A DNA stretch of 64,000 nt from Durusdinium trenchii (Eukaryota; Sar; Dinophyceae; Suessiales; Symbiodiniaceae), in NCBI GenBank assembly GCA_963970005.1, contig CAXAMN010028950.1, forward strand, positions 452,738 through 516,737, read 5' to 3'. The position numbers and the translations under genes are program-made. Under the pieces are notes generated by a model. It was not told the origin of the DNA, searched no databases, and saw nothing but the letters and a program-made list of their open reading frames with translations. This document shows positions 9,932-23,028 of this stretch, in pieces. How positions within the stretch are numbered: position 1 is the first letter of the stretch; each line of letters opens with the position of its first letter.

Positions 9932-12900
9932 GTGCTCCGGACCTGGAGTTCTCCCTGGAAGAGGGCGAGTCCGGCTCCGAAGACTCGGACGAAGTCATGC
10001 TCCAGGCGCCGGGCCGTGGATGGGTCGCCAGCCATTTGGGGCGGGGGCCCCGATAGGGTTAATGGAGGTTAATGTGGTGTGCATCCCACCCCTGGTGCCA
10101 GAAAAAGATCGTGTGGCGGAAGCTGAAGGAGATTTTTTTCAACCACCAGCGATCTGGAGGCTTTTCTGGAGGGTTTTCACGCACATTGGTTTAGCATGTA
10201 AGACACCTGATGGAGGTCCCGCATGTTCATATCATTCTTCTCACACCCCTGTTCTGCCTTCGTGCCTTCTCTCCGCTTCAGACCCTTCGCATGAATTCCA
10301 ACACGTACACTCCCGAAAACTAATATGGACCCTCACAATCGTCGTTCTGCAACAAAAAAAAGGTTGCCTCTACCAACCAGTGGTTTCGGGGTTCCATGTA
10401 GGCCCTTGTCCAAGGGGAGTCCCTTTAAGAAATGAAGGACGTCGCATGATGTCGCAAAGTGCACCGAGCCCCCGATAAACTGGTAGCACCTACCACCTTT
10501 GGACACTGCGACAGGAGGCGGAGGCCTTGCGCACCGTGGTCCTGCCCTCCCTGGAGCTGCTGAAGACCGCCGTCGAGGTGCGAGCGGTGCCCGGTTCCAG
10601 TGCTCAAGGGAGCAGGTCGCAAAAATAGAACCACTCGACATGGACAACTTTGAGCCTGCAGAGTTGGACTCATCGGGGTGCAGCATTTCCTGAAGACAGA
10701 ATGCATTGTCGATGTTTGTGTCGAGGACTCAGTGGAACATAGTAGTAAAGGCTTCAAAGTACCATTCCTCACACTGGATTGTGTTCAAAACAAATCTTTG
10801 TGAAAAAGGAGCAGAAAGAAACTCATTCAACACACCCCACGGAGCATGCATGGCTCTGTTCCCGCGCCGTGTTTTGCCCGGTCAGGCCAGCCAGAACCTG
10901 ACTTGGGAGGCGGGAAGAAGCGGGATCTAGATTATCGTGTGGATGAGAGCTGGTTTAGCGCCATGCCATGGCGGGGTGATGAAAACCGATGACTTAGCAG
11001 ATGTGTGGAATGAAGTGCACACGCAAGGAGTGGTCTATCATCATGGTGCCAGAGATGCTGAATATTAGGGGGGCGGTAGGGCGTTGACCAGATAGAGGCG
11101 GCATGCATGTATATATATTTATATATAGAGTAGGCGGCATTGCTTTCGACTGAATTGATTGTGAAAAGCAACACTCCACTACACATAGAATGACAACCAT
11201 CTACTAATCTACCAAACCACAGAGAAGTGAACTCCTTCCAGTAGCCTATCTACCTTTGTCATGTGACGGGGGGCTAGGTGAAGTTCCGCCAGTGGAAAGC
11301 ACTTGTAATATCTTGTATGCCGTGATTACGAAGTAGACACCAGAATGACATCTTAAACTTGAGCCAAGGCTTCAAATCAACGGTGCATTCACTACAATCA
11401 AGTCTTTCACCACCCGGATCTTCTAGAACGCACTCTTGCTTGCTTAATTCATTCCCAGGAAGTCCATGTTTTTGGAATCCGACCCTTTTTTGAGCTCCTC
11501 CAAACCCAGTACACCGAGCGCCGTTCGGAGGACTTCATGTCCAACCTGCCGGGCCGAAAAGCGGAGGCACCGGGAATTGGCAGGATTTGGGCTTCAGCGG
11601 TTCAAGCATTCCCGGCATATGAGAGATATTTGAAAGAATATTGAGACCTAAATAATAGGTATGCTGCTGACTTACTTTTTACAGTGATATAATTTGCATG
11701 TTCTACTGTATGCTAAGTCACTTGCAAAATGCATGGAACACGTTCCAAGGATATCTCTCAGGGCTTCCCGTCTCGCAAACATCGAAAGGTATAGTTCTGG
11801 TGCCGGATCGATTCTCCACGTGCCTTCGGATCGCTTCAAAAGCTTTGGGGAGCACAAAGTCAGCTTGTCGGCATGGATGAGCCATGAGCCAATGGTTTTT
11901 TGTCCTCCACCAAGGGCCTACAGGTGAGACTCTACATCAGAAGTTCTGGCAGCATTTGGCAGTTACCTCCGTTTTTTGACGTTTGTTGAAATGATAGCTG
12001 ACTAGCACACTCCAAGAGTAACAGGCACATCCTGCTTGAGGTCAATCTTGCACACAAAAAACGCACCCTCAACGTCTAAATAGGCTGAACAAACTCTGAA
12101 GCCTGGCAGGTCAATGACCACGTACAGAAGATGTGACCGCTGTCCTATTGGTCGAGCATTTGTAGCGTTTCAGCCATTGTTCTGGCGAACCTACTTGCAT
12201 TCACGGATGCAGTAATCAGTTGCCTCTTCCAAAGGAGGCAGTGCAGTCAACTCACCTCCACATCGATGAAAGTAAGCTGAGATGATGTGCTTTGGTGTTA
12301 TCATGGGATGCACATTTTCCTGGAGATCACACTCGACGAACCTGCGCACGAGTCCATTCAAAACCGGAAGCCGGCGCACCCGCCGTGGCCCGAGTTTCGG
12401 CGGAACATGAGGTCGTGCTGGACCACGAGTCCGGCAGCTCCTGCTGCCGAGTAGAGGATGGAGGCCTTTGCTGGCTGCCCACCAGCATCTTGCAGGACAT
12501 GGGGCCAGCGATGGCCAGCGGCAGTTTGAAAAGGTTACGTGTTTTTTTTGTCTAAGGCAGGTGCCTACCAAACAACATCTACCTTGAGTGGATATAGTGG
12601 TGGTTAACAACTCATCGCGGACGTAAAGACTAAAGACCTTTTGCTAGTTCTGGCCTGGTCATGGTTCCTTTCTTGAGCTTGGAAGGGCAACTGCCTGCTG
12701 TCATGCTTTTTCATCCCCAGAGAAGATTTAGTGTACCCGTTCCCACTTCTTGTCGACTTTTCCCTTCAACATGAAGATCCCCCAGGCTGAGATCGACCAG
12801 ACACCGGCGTTCCACAGCAACGGTAAAATTGTGCCACATGTTCCATGGGCTTTGTGGGAGTTGGTGCTTGACTTCAACAGGGTGTGACAACTGATGAAGC

Positions 12901-15900
12901 TTTGCTGATCCTCCTGTGGGTAATTCGAAGGAGCCAGCTGCAGAGGTAGCGGCGCCATCCGGAGAGGCAGCAACAGCAGAGGCGGGAGAGGCGAGCCTGG
13001 AACACATGTTCGGAATGCGCATGGCCCAAGAGTGCAAGGTTCCACCCCTGGGTTTGCTGTTCAGGTGATGATGTTGTTGTGTTTTTCCTTTTGGAACTTC
13101 ATGGAACTTCTCTGGTGGGGAAGAGGGGTATGGTTCCATAGCTTCTTTTGTTTCAGCCCATCTAAAGAAGTCACAACAAACAGGTGTGGTTGATTTGTTC
13201 ATGGCACGCGAGTTGAAGGCCACTGCTCCAGAGGCGGAGGTCGAGAGCAGCAACTTGGTATGTCCAGGAGAGGTGGACCCAGGAGAAGTGCAGACACCTC
13301 GCAGAATTCTCACGGACCCTGCCTGGATGGAGCAACATCATGTTCCCAAGAAAGTTTGCATGCGAGCCAAGCTCGTGCTCATTCTTTGTGCAACGTTCTG
13401 TTCTTCGGGCGCATTCGGATCTGAAAGTTCCTAGGTCCTAAAGTCCATACATTTCCACATAGTTCCACTGATTATTATACGTATTGATAAAACTAATTAA
13501 ATCGCATGTTTGAGGGAAAGGACCAGGGACGCTTTTTAATGTCGATGTGATGTATTCAAAGTTACCAAAAATTGCAATAGAATGCCGTTTGGAAGGGCAT
13601 TTCTCCTGCTGCTGTTGGTCAAAGATGCGCACCATACTTGCTGTACCCATCATCAACTGTCATGCGACCTACCCCAAGTAGACTCTTTCAAGAATCGAAA
13701 CCCCCATATGAAGAGGTCTTGCCATCCATATCTGGCAGGGGGGGTAATTAATCAAGAGTCTACCTCATGCCTGATTTGATGTTAGAGCTTCACCCGGAAC
13801 CCCTGGGAGACCTGACACGCTGAGGTGCCAAGAGACAAAGAACCTCCTGAGCATCTCACGGCACCGAGCGCCGCCCTTTTCACGCGACTGCCACGTGGGT
13901 TTGTGCGTGTTCAGGCCGTTTGGGACCAAATTGGTTTCGATTTGGACCAGACTAAGTGAGGTGACCTTGATCCATATTAATCCACATTGTCACTTGGGCG
14001 CAAGGTGCTGCCGTACTATTTAGTTTGGTTGCTCAGCCAAGCATTGCCCAGTATTTCGGAGATTTAACCTCGCCCGTGTGCACTTTCCACTGGCCAATTG
14101 GCACCTGTTTGCTTTCTCTTGCGCCGGAGACGCACCACAGATCCGGGCATTCTTGAACGCTTTGACCAAGCGTTGGCGGGGTTGCAATGCCCTGCGCGTT
14201 GCAAGAACGCGGCAGGGTCCGTCATGGTTGTGGAATGTCCATAGCCAGACTTCGAGGAAAAATGTGCGGAGGTTTGCATGGTTAGTCTAGTGGTTAGTTT
14301 GGATACATGTTGAGCCTAATTCTTGTCCCTTGCGCTATCACAGAACTGCGCCCCAGATGCCCGAGATCCAAAGACTACAGCCCTTCAAGTCCACTGAATA
14401 TGTAAAAATTGTGAGTCATTCACAGCAATTGCATGCAATTTGCAGCTGGACCCTCCAGAGAGAGAGAGAGAGAGAGAGAGAGCGCAAAGACGTGGCTTTA
14501 GCGACCGGATGGCCGCGCCAACGGGTTCCCATAGATGGTGCCCAAACTGTCAAGCACTACACAGTGATACACAGTTCCTCCGGTATTCCCTTTTTTTGGG
14601 GGGAGGCCGTGTGTCAAAGGAAACTCACCAAACTCACAGAAACCATGACGGCTATCCTCATGATAGGACTGAGGGTATTGGAGAATTTGGAAGTTCCGAC
14701 AGCCAGCCCCAAGAACACGTTTTATGCTTCTGAACTGGTCGAGCGGTTGCTCTATTATAAATATTGTATACTAACAAGATCGGACGGCTTGGTGACGGCA
14801 TTCCAGTGCTCATTGATTAGACGTCTTCCTCCTGAAGAGCTCTTGGGGCACAGGAAGGCATCCAAGGTTTAAGGCCTTCTGAGATTTGTGTGGCCTTGGT
14901 CTTGGCTCGGTCGACCTCGCCGTCCTGTAGACAGGGCCGTAAATTGGGGGGCTTCGCGCTCAAATTGAAGAAACAGATGTCACAGCAGAAGCAGATGCAA
15001 TTGGATGCGGCATTTGGCAGCACCAGGCCGTTCACAGGTCGTTTCGCACTGAAAGTCGGTTTAGTCAGACGCGCAGACCTTCGAGCTCATGGGGGGAGAG
15101 GCGGATGGGATGGGCCGAGAGGTTTCATATGCTGCATTCTTGCAGGGTGACACATCACCCATGAGCAACAAGTAAACTAGTTGCATGTTTGTGCTCACAC
15201 TTTACGGCGACAATCTGTATGGGGAAATTTTCTGGAGCCCGTTGAACACTTGGAATTGGATGGAATGGTTCCGCGTTCAAGTATGGCGCGCCACAATTGG
15301 CCAAATGGAGTATGATTTTTTGATAGCCCATTGCGGCGTCTGCAGGATGATCTTCCCACCGGGATCAGCAAAAGGAATCTCATTCGGTGACACGAGTGAT
15401 GAGGGCCTGAAGTTTAACCCATGTTGGAGAAATCAGTCTAGTGCTTGTTTTGGAGCTTGCTGGGCAAGCAACCTGGTGATACTTGCATTTCAAGGTGGAT
15501 GCGACGATCGAGAGCCCTGAAGCACCCAAGCCGGAGGCTGCACCAGAGGCAGTTTCGGGATGTCGTTCGTTGTCGCTATTGTGGAATTTCTTAGGTGAAT
15601 GAGTTGTGGGAGAATTTTCAGGATCATAAGAAACATGCCGCATGCCGTTTTAAACAGGGTGCGCAAGCAAACAGTCACATGGGCCTGGGTAAATAGTATT
15701 TTGTTTGATTAGGTTACATAGATGTTTTATTTCTTTGGCTTTGGTCAATTCAGGCTGCACTGGTGTGAGGGACCACCGCTGCTTTTGGAGTGCGTGTGGA
15801 GTCTACTTCTATGAGGTGACTCCCCACTCGATATCGCAGAACATCTCAACTATTCAATCTCGAACTCTATATTAATCAATAGGGCTTCCATTAGGCATTG

Positions 15901-18203
15901 TTTGGGGCTGCTTCTCATGGAATCCGTGCTTCGGCCACCAGACCCCTCTTGATCCCTGTTGCATTTAACTTAATTATGGGTAAGTTCCATCCATAGCGCG
16001 CACTTTTTGACCATTTGAGGATTTCTTTTTGTGTAAGATATGCCCTTTTGTTGATTACCAAGGGTTGCACATCCGGAGTCTTGCAAGACAACCCAGCCTC
16101 TACGGGTGTCCCAGTTCTTTGGACTTGCTCCTCTTGCGACCGTCCCCCCCCAAACCTTGTCATGTGCCTAGAAGTCTGTTGTATATCCGTATACACCGGG
16201 TATAGTCTACTAGAACTGCTCTAGACAATAGCTATCCACAGTTTGCCTGTTGTTGAGCCTGGGTCTCTCTAAGGGCCTTGTCCAGCGTCAATTCGTCCGA
16301 AGCACTGAGAGTTTAGCACTCAGCTCCTCGGAGGAGTGCTCAGAGGACATGCACGGACTCCCACAATAGGATATATATATATATATAGCTTGTTGATCAA
16401 CAGGCCGGTTTGGTGAGTTTGGTGGGGGGCACACAAGCCAATGCAAAACGGAAACACAGAACACCTATCCTATTGTAGTGGGTTTACAGTTGACACATGG
16501 GTTCATTAAGAAGGGCCAACGGCCCCATTCCTCCTGTGACTTCAACTCATTCCAATCCCTATCCATGATTCTGGGCCTTTGGTTCTTCCAGGATCAGGCA
16601 GAGAAAGTCCCACTGAGCGAGGAGGAGAAGACAGCACAAGCTGCCCAACACCGATCAGAGGAATTGATCCCGTTCAATCAAAAAGGGTACTGTAGGTGTT
16701 TCTCATAACCTGGCCTCCTGTGAAGAACTATCAACATGCATCTCAAAAAGGACGCATAATAATTTACTTTCGTCAAAAACCTATTCCAGTCAAAAACCTT
16801 TCATGATTTCCATCTGACAATCCACCAAGATCTGCGAACACTTGTGAAGATCTGTGCGTTTCCAAGAACTTCTTTGTTCTATTGAACAGCCGATCTTCCA
16901 ACTGATTAAGTGTCAATTTGCTCTTGGAAGCCTGTCCTTCACCTTGAAACCTATCGAACAAAGGAGTGAGACCACCAATAAAATTGTTCAATCATGTTCT
17001 TTTGCACGATGCGTAGGGCCTAAGGAGTCTTGAAACGCAAAGCACGAAACAGCGACCAACTTAAAAAAAAGGCCCAATTCTTGGAAGTAAGTGTTTTTCC
17101 AGCTTGGTGAATAATATTGAATCCTGTCTCCCTCAGTTCCACTTGTGCTCCATTCAAGGAAGCATGTTCGGTTCATTTTCCTCACCAGCGCAGGAGGAGA
17201 AAGAGCGCAAGCGTGCCGAGATCGCTCAACGTGTTGCCGCTGCCAAGGCTTTGCGAGAGAAGGCCCGGCCAAAGCCTGCTCAAGTGGGAGTCCGCAAATA
17301 CTTGCCTCCGGTACTGCCAGGCATCCATGGTCCATAGCAGCAACTCTGTCATGCTTTAGCCCCCCTCGCCCCTCAGCCGCTGTGCACCGCCAGGATGAAG
17401 CATTGAAAGCTTTCCAGGAAGCCAAGAGAAAAGAGATCGAAGAAAAAGGAGCTCCACCGTGGGCGAAACCAATCACCCCTCCGGGGCGTGAAGGTTCACC
17501 TCCTTGTCGGGTGGCATGTGTGTGTGGGCCGCCCTCATTTGGCCCCAAGAGTGGACTACGAAGGGGCTACGCAGACAAAGGGGACAAGCTGCATGATCAT
17601 TTTACCTCGCAAAAGTCCTGGTTTTTGATGCACTATATAGCGCACACTAGTGCGCACACGTTCTGTTTGCGATTGTTCCATTGATGCAGCACGCAGGGTC
17701 GACCGTTTTGGGGATCGCAGAAGTTCAAATGAAGTGGCTAACCGTAATAGTAATGAATGGATCTACATATATCACATTCGTCGGCTGCCATATACACAAA
17801 CTGGTTTGCATCTGCATGAAGAACTGCAAGCTCATCATGAGGCATACCATAGCAGCCGCAGCATACCTCAGCCAGGTCACTATGAGCTGCACCTGTTTTT
17901 TGCTCCAAGGAACGAGCAAAAGCCCAAAAGCCACGCGACACCACATGCAGCACCAGCTTCACGACAGCAGAGCATTGGATAAATCATATCAATGAGCTCA
18001 CCTGAAATCACTTGATCAATCACCCCAACCGCTCATGGGGTGATCGATCAAGGGCTCTCTTGGGGTATCGGTCAAAATCCGATCTTCAACTCATGGGTCT
18101 GGGGCCTGGGGTGTCGATGGCAATTCACATGAATTCACCATACTTTTTTCAGATCATAGGGCGTGGCCGGCGTGGCCGAGGACCACAGGGACCTCCCCCA
18201 TAA
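9932..18203 (+). CDS. Many-exon gene, unknown; coiled-coil and RGG-like C-terminus
   Basis: Exons, with phase agreement inside each bracket: [9932-10005, 10515-10577, 11459-11566, 12326-about 12411], [12786-12822, 12938-13051, 13184-13257], [about 14141-14226, 14935-15037, 15327-15367, 15495-15548, 16592-16660, 17194-17310, 17394-17485, 17697-17733, 18153-18203]. The brackets lie in order, but an exon or a donor is unresolved at each junction. Readable parts are an acidic start (LEEGESGSEDSDEVM), EALRTVVLPSLELLKTAVE, FGIRPFFELLQTQYTERRS, AAPSGEAATAEAGEASLEHM, a Cys pair in AHCGVCRMIFPPG, then a charged helix (VPLSEEEKTAQAAQHR running into EEKERKRAEIAQRVAAAKA) and GAPPWAKPITPPG. The last exon ends GRGRRGRGPQGPPP with TAA at 18201-18203, an RGG-like tail often found on RNA-binding proteins. 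Family not recognised. The 3' half is the firmest part. Confidence 0.55.
14457..14482. repeat. GA dinucleotide microsatellite
   Basis: About 13 AG/GA units, inside an intron of the gene ending at 18203. Confidence 0.9.
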
Positions 18204-18884
18204 CCACTGGGTTGTAGAAGAAAAGGTTTGAAAGCAGGGGTGAATTCACAGGGGTCCATCTGACCATGTGTTATAGTTTGCGAGGGTGTGATTTGTGTGA
18301 TGCGTCAATGCGCCTCAATGTCATTTCCTCACATGACTCTTGGCTCCACTCTACTTGGCAGGAGCCACATCGTATTATGGGGAGCACCAGGGAATCACAT
18401 GACTCTTGGCTGAAGCCGGTGCCGCGCCGTACGGTGCTGGTGCTGCGCCGTGCTGCACGAGCAGAAGCCATGAGTCAAACCCGAGTCACTGAAGGCAGGA
18501 ATCACATGTTTAGAGCATCTCCTGGTGAGTAGAGATCAATTGAGCATCATTGCTCCTTGAGAATCCTGGTGAATGGAGGGGTGTACAGAGATGGCTCTTA
18601 AGATCTCTTCAGCATTGCTTCCATGTATCTTTTGTTGGCTCGGGGCCGCTTCTCTCTGAACAGCTTCTACGACTGTGCTGAGTGTTAGATCATCCACTCA
18701 AAAAAAGCCAACCGAGTGGGTTTCAGCGCTGGTCATCGCCGCTGACCGAAACGGCCCCAACATCCTGCGGGGCCACAGCCTTCGATCTGGTGAATTTTCA
18801 GAAGTCGTTGAAGCAGGATTCATCATCCAAGTGGCCATTCATTATGGATTTATATAAAACTTTTCGCCCGGCTGAGTGACTGAG
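18204..18884 (+). other. Spacer with a possible exon before the ZZ finger
   Basis: Two frames between 18675 and 18855 look coding. One contains VIAADRNGPNILRGHSLR and ends VAIHYGFI, which would supply the His and hydrophobic residues that precede the first zinc-binding Cys of a ZZ domain. I could not find an acceptable donor between it and the next exon (only 29 bases separate them), so this exon is tentative. CACATGACTCTTGGCT occurs twice, near 18331 and 18397. Confidence 0.3.
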
Positions 18885-20486
18885 GTGATGCCTGTGCTGT
18901 CATCCCCATCTTTGGGTACCGCTATGCCTGCAAGTCCTGTGCCTCCCATGATGTGTGTGAGTCCTGCTACGATGCATGGGCTGGTGGCCAAGGCATGGAT
19001 GGGGGGTGAAATCACGTGTCCTGGGGAGAGAGGGCAGGGTTTTCCAAGAGGTTGCAATACATCCCCACCGACCTTATCTTACTGCTGGAGTCAATCATGC
19101 AAAACCACTACTCAATGAGGTAAAGGACGTGTTGCTGAGTCTTTGGACCTGTATCCCCAGTTCCCTCATATACAGGAACTCCACCTGCTGCTGACTCCTT
19201 ACCTTGCAAACCGGGCCACCACTCCCAAATTGACCTTTGGCGAACTTAAAGCACGAAAGGCGGGCAAACAACATGCAGAGATCATGAGGCACCATGCGGT
19301 TCCATATGGCTATGGGTTCCATGGGCCCTAAAGCATCACGCGCCCAAATCGTGCACTGTGCCTGAGCCTTCAGGGTTTCCGGCACTTCCGGGAACCTGCT
19401 CCGTGGCGGATGAGGCGTCATGCCCAATAAGTTGGCCAAGCAAACGCTGAGCACGCACCCGGAGGATCACTCCTTCAAGCTCTACAAGGCGAGATGGGAT
19501 GCCGCCCGCCTTCGACTACGCCAGTTTTTGTGGCGGATGGATGGTGTAGGGATGAGGGATGGGGGATGGGGAATGGTGAGAAGTTGAGAAGAGATGCTCA
19601 CATCGAGAAATGCCTGGAAGTGACATCAAACGGTACGGGATTGACAGCATTGGGCAGGTGGTACGGGATTGACAGCACTGGGGAAAGGAAATGAAACCCA
19701 TGATGTTGCCTTGTCACCTCACCGTGAATGCCATATGCGGCATGCGCAGATCAATGTAGATCACTCACTTGCATTCACTTGCTCGTGTCACTCTTTAATG
19801 TCACGTCCATCTACGTCCCAAGACTCCTGATTTCACTTTACTTCACTCCGTATACTGAGAGTATTTGATCATCAAATGTTTGGAGTCAGGTTCTGCCCCG
19901 AAGAAAGTCTTACATCGATCTCTACACAGGTTTATGTCCACTCCAAGCCTCCAAAGGACCGACGCGGCTCGGTAGCTCGATCCAGGATCAGACCTTTAAG
20001 GCCGTGGTGAAGACAGGAGGCTACACCGCGAAGTCAGCACCAAAGTTGAAGCCCAATGATAATTGCCCCTCGACTGGAGGTGAATGGCTGGATGGCCTAA
20101 GTTGGAGGAGAAAGAAACATGTTGAATCATTGAAACAAATATATAAACAGGTTAAAACAGGTATGTTTTGTTAAGTTGGGATGGCTTCAAAAAGGGGGGG
20201 GGTGGGAGGAAGGGAAGACCTCACAGGCCACCGACGATGGGATGCCTTGGGCCTGTTATGCACGTTTAATCATATCATGTAAAATGTTGTATCTTTATCA
20301 AACCCATCGGAACAATTTTATGAAACATATTATGTTTATTGTTATTTTTTGTTTATGTCTATGTGTTATTTGGTTTTGGTTGGGGGAGGTGGAAGCTTGA
20401 TCATTCATAAGGAGTCCCTTGCGGTGCAAGTGCCGAAAGGGGCACGGACTGTGCCCTGGAGTTGTCGTCCTCACTAGAGTCACTGG
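18885..20486 (+). CDS. ZZ-type zinc finger protein (5' exons)
   Basis: Exons 18885-19005, 19452-19543, 19930-20079 and 20412-20486 join in phase through four GT donors. The first two form a ZZ zinc finger: D-A-C, then FGYRYACKSC, ASHDVCESCYDAW, and after the splice THPEDHSFKLYKARWD. These give the C-x2-C pairs and the closing H-x3-H pair of the family. ZZ domains bind zinc and act as protein-interaction modules, for example in p62, dystrophin and CBP. The first Cys of the first pair must come from the upstream exon: a T plus the starting GT would give TGT. Later exons contain SSIQDQTFKAVVKTGG and GTDCALELSSSLESLG, which I do not recognise. The gene probably continues downstream, first at 20928. 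Confidence 0.68.
19632..19682. repeat. Short tandem duplication
   Basis: GGTACGGGATTGACAGCA occurs at 19632 and again at 19660, a 28-base period, inside an intron of the ZZ gene. Confidence 0.85.
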
Positions 20487-20927
20487 GTGAGTGTTGCAAC
20501 TATCTACAGAATACTCGATATGATGTTGTCCTAGTTGTCCTGGTTGCTTTTTGGTAGCTTTGTTAGTTTGGTTTGATCTTAACCACCATGTAGCCCAAGG
20601 TCCTACACCCCGTACGACACCTGCGTTGATATGACAGGCCACAGTTCACGATACCTTTGGTAGTCCAACTGGTCGCATGGATTCTAGGAATTTGGCAGAC
20701 GTTCTTCATGTTTTTGGTTTTGGTTCTTCATGTTTTTGGCAAGTGCCTTTTATGGGCTGCCAGTTCATGTCCGTGAAAGTGACCGCATGTGTACAACAAG
20801 TGTCTGGAGAAAGATTAGGACGAATGTCGAAGTGTTTCCTTTACTTAGTTGCAACCACTTTCGGACTTGGCATGGCAAGTCATGGTCGATCAGTTTGGAC
20901 TTTGATCTGAATCAGACCCATTTACAG

Positions 20928-21150
20928 TGACACGCATCTTTGCCCTAATCATTCCAATGCAACTGTTTCACGTCCGCAATTTTGGAGAAAGCACGGAGCT
21001 GGAGCTTCTCCATTGAATCATCCGCGACTCGACAGGTGACTGCGGCTCGGGAAAGAAGCACCTCGGCCACGACCCGCCGCCGAGTAGTTCACTACAGACT
21101 CGGCGCTGGAGGAGCGGAGATGATGCGGCGCTATTGTAGGGCCAGACAGG
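20928..21150 (+). CDS. Candidate exons of the ZZ gene
   Basis: An exon beginning at 20928 (after TTTACAG) keeps phase with the exon ending at 20486 and reads TRIFALIIPMQLFHVRNFGE. A second begins at 21036 after GACAG, also in phase, with DCGSGKKHLGHDPPPSSS. Their 3' ends are uncertain, and the 20982-21197 ORF in another frame is an alternative. Confidence 0.35.
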
Positions 21151-23028
21151 GGGCGGTGCGGATGGATGAGCCGCGAGCGAGATGGAACCAAAAATAGGTT
21201 TTTGAAGCTCGAAGCTCTGGAATCAGAGGCAAACGGAAGGGTAGACCCCCTTTCTCCACGCAACCTCCATTTAGCCTTAATGGAAGGTTGAACCTTCAAG
21301 AACTTGATGTCTTTTCAATCATGTAGCCTGTAGCTTTCATATGGCTGGTTTGTTCATCTACGATCTGAACAAATGACAATCCACTCATCAGCGGATTTGA
21401 GGATTTGAAGTGGGCCTGAGGAAAGAACACCTAACACACCATGACTTGGAGACACCCAGCTCACCATGACGGTCGAGTAGCGCCAGACCAGGGGCCATCG
21501 AGACACCCAGCTCCCGGGCTCGTCGAGGGGCAGACCTTCGGACCGTCCGAACGTGCGGAGTCTGACCGAAAGCCCTTCGGAACTGGCAGGAACAGGGGGG
21601 GGCAAGCGGAGGGGAGGGGAATCTCAAGCAGAATTCGGTTGTAGGGATCCACATAATTAGCTTCCCAGAAGGTACGACTGGATCCTCCAAACCTACATAA
21701 AGAGTGTCTTAAGAATCACCTTCTCGGAAGGTATGTGGATCCATAGGGGAGCTTTTTTTTTCTATGCCGAAGGCCGGACGGTCGCATTTTTCCGGTCGAA
21801 CGCACCCCCGCCTTGATGCATCTTGAACTCAGCCTCCAGCATTTCCATTCCGAGGTACAAGAAGTGCTGTATGAACAAGTGATGCCTTGACACCGGACGC
21901 CTCGAGGGTCCACAGAGGTGAACTTTTTCGAATTTCATGTCCCAAAAACAGGAGCAGAGGTAGCACTTTAGAAGCTGACGATTGTCCAAAACTCTTGGAG
22001 TCTAAAAACCACGTTCGAGGTTTTGATTTACATCCTTGCTTGCCGCCAATGGAGGCTACATCCCATGAGCTAAAAAGCAATATGCCTTTGCATTTCTGTG
22101 AGAAGATCATCACCTTGGGAACTCACAACCCCCGACCGCAGATGCGACTCACTCACAGCCAGACTCAAGAGTCGCGCAGAGCGATTGCTGCGGCCCAATC
22201 CGTCGACTCTATCGCGCAGGCTGCGTGGCAAAAAACAGGGACCCATGGGCGACGAATCACGTGACGTCGCTTTCGGGAGCCGAAAGCTCCAGTGACGTCG
22301 CTGAGCAAAGTACTGGACCAAAATGATTACAGATTTTCCCTGGACAAGCCCTCCCCCCATCTCCCCCCCTCTCTCTCTATTTCTATCTCTATCTCTCTCT
22401 GGTTTTCTTTATGTGGGGGCTTCCATCTCCCACTGCCTCAAGGACAAGTCCCGGTCATGTGGTCACATGGCTTACTGGCAAGGAAGGGCCAGTTCAAAGG
22501 ATCTGTGGGTCAAAACCCGGAGCCCCAAACAGCGATAGGTTGACCTCCCAAGTTGTCTATTCATTTTCGCGAGGTCCCCCAATTTTTCCTCCCATAGCCA
22601 AACGTGTGTGCTTTTGTTCGAGTCGGGTGAGGGTGGTTTGAGCCATGTCACCGTGCTTCTTTCGCCGCCCTTTTTTTGGCATTGAAGAAGCGCTAGCCTT
22701 GCTAAACCGGATCAAACCCGCCTCCGGCTCAAGGCGGGAGCCCGTCGCGAGTACTCCAAGGGGCTGACAAGAGGTCGAGCCCGGCTTGAGCGACCATCAT
22801 GTGTTGAAGAGCAGCAGGCGCGCCCAAATTCGGGGGTGGTGATTTTTGTGCGGCAATAATTATCAATCCAGGTCTATACATATCGATTCAGAAGACTCAT
22901 GTTGTCCTTGTGTGTGCGCGCTGTGTGTCAAAATCTCGGAAATCGATGCTCCGTTGTGATGTGAAAAACGAAGCGGCTCACGGGCGACCGGTGTGGCGAC
23001 CACCGTGGCGACCGTGTTTGGTACCGAG
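21151..23028. other. Intron or spacer, weak coding-like patches
   Basis: No exon could be fixed. Coding-like but multi-frame patches lie at about 21500-21600 and 22130-22250 (TQESRRAIAAAQSVDSIAQ in one frame). A CT-rich tract lies at about 22346-22402. Confidence 0.35.

Noticed and set aside
14440-14733. Plus ORF with an alternating Arg-Glu tract
   Set aside because: The tract is the GA microsatellite translated; there is no domain and no splice support.
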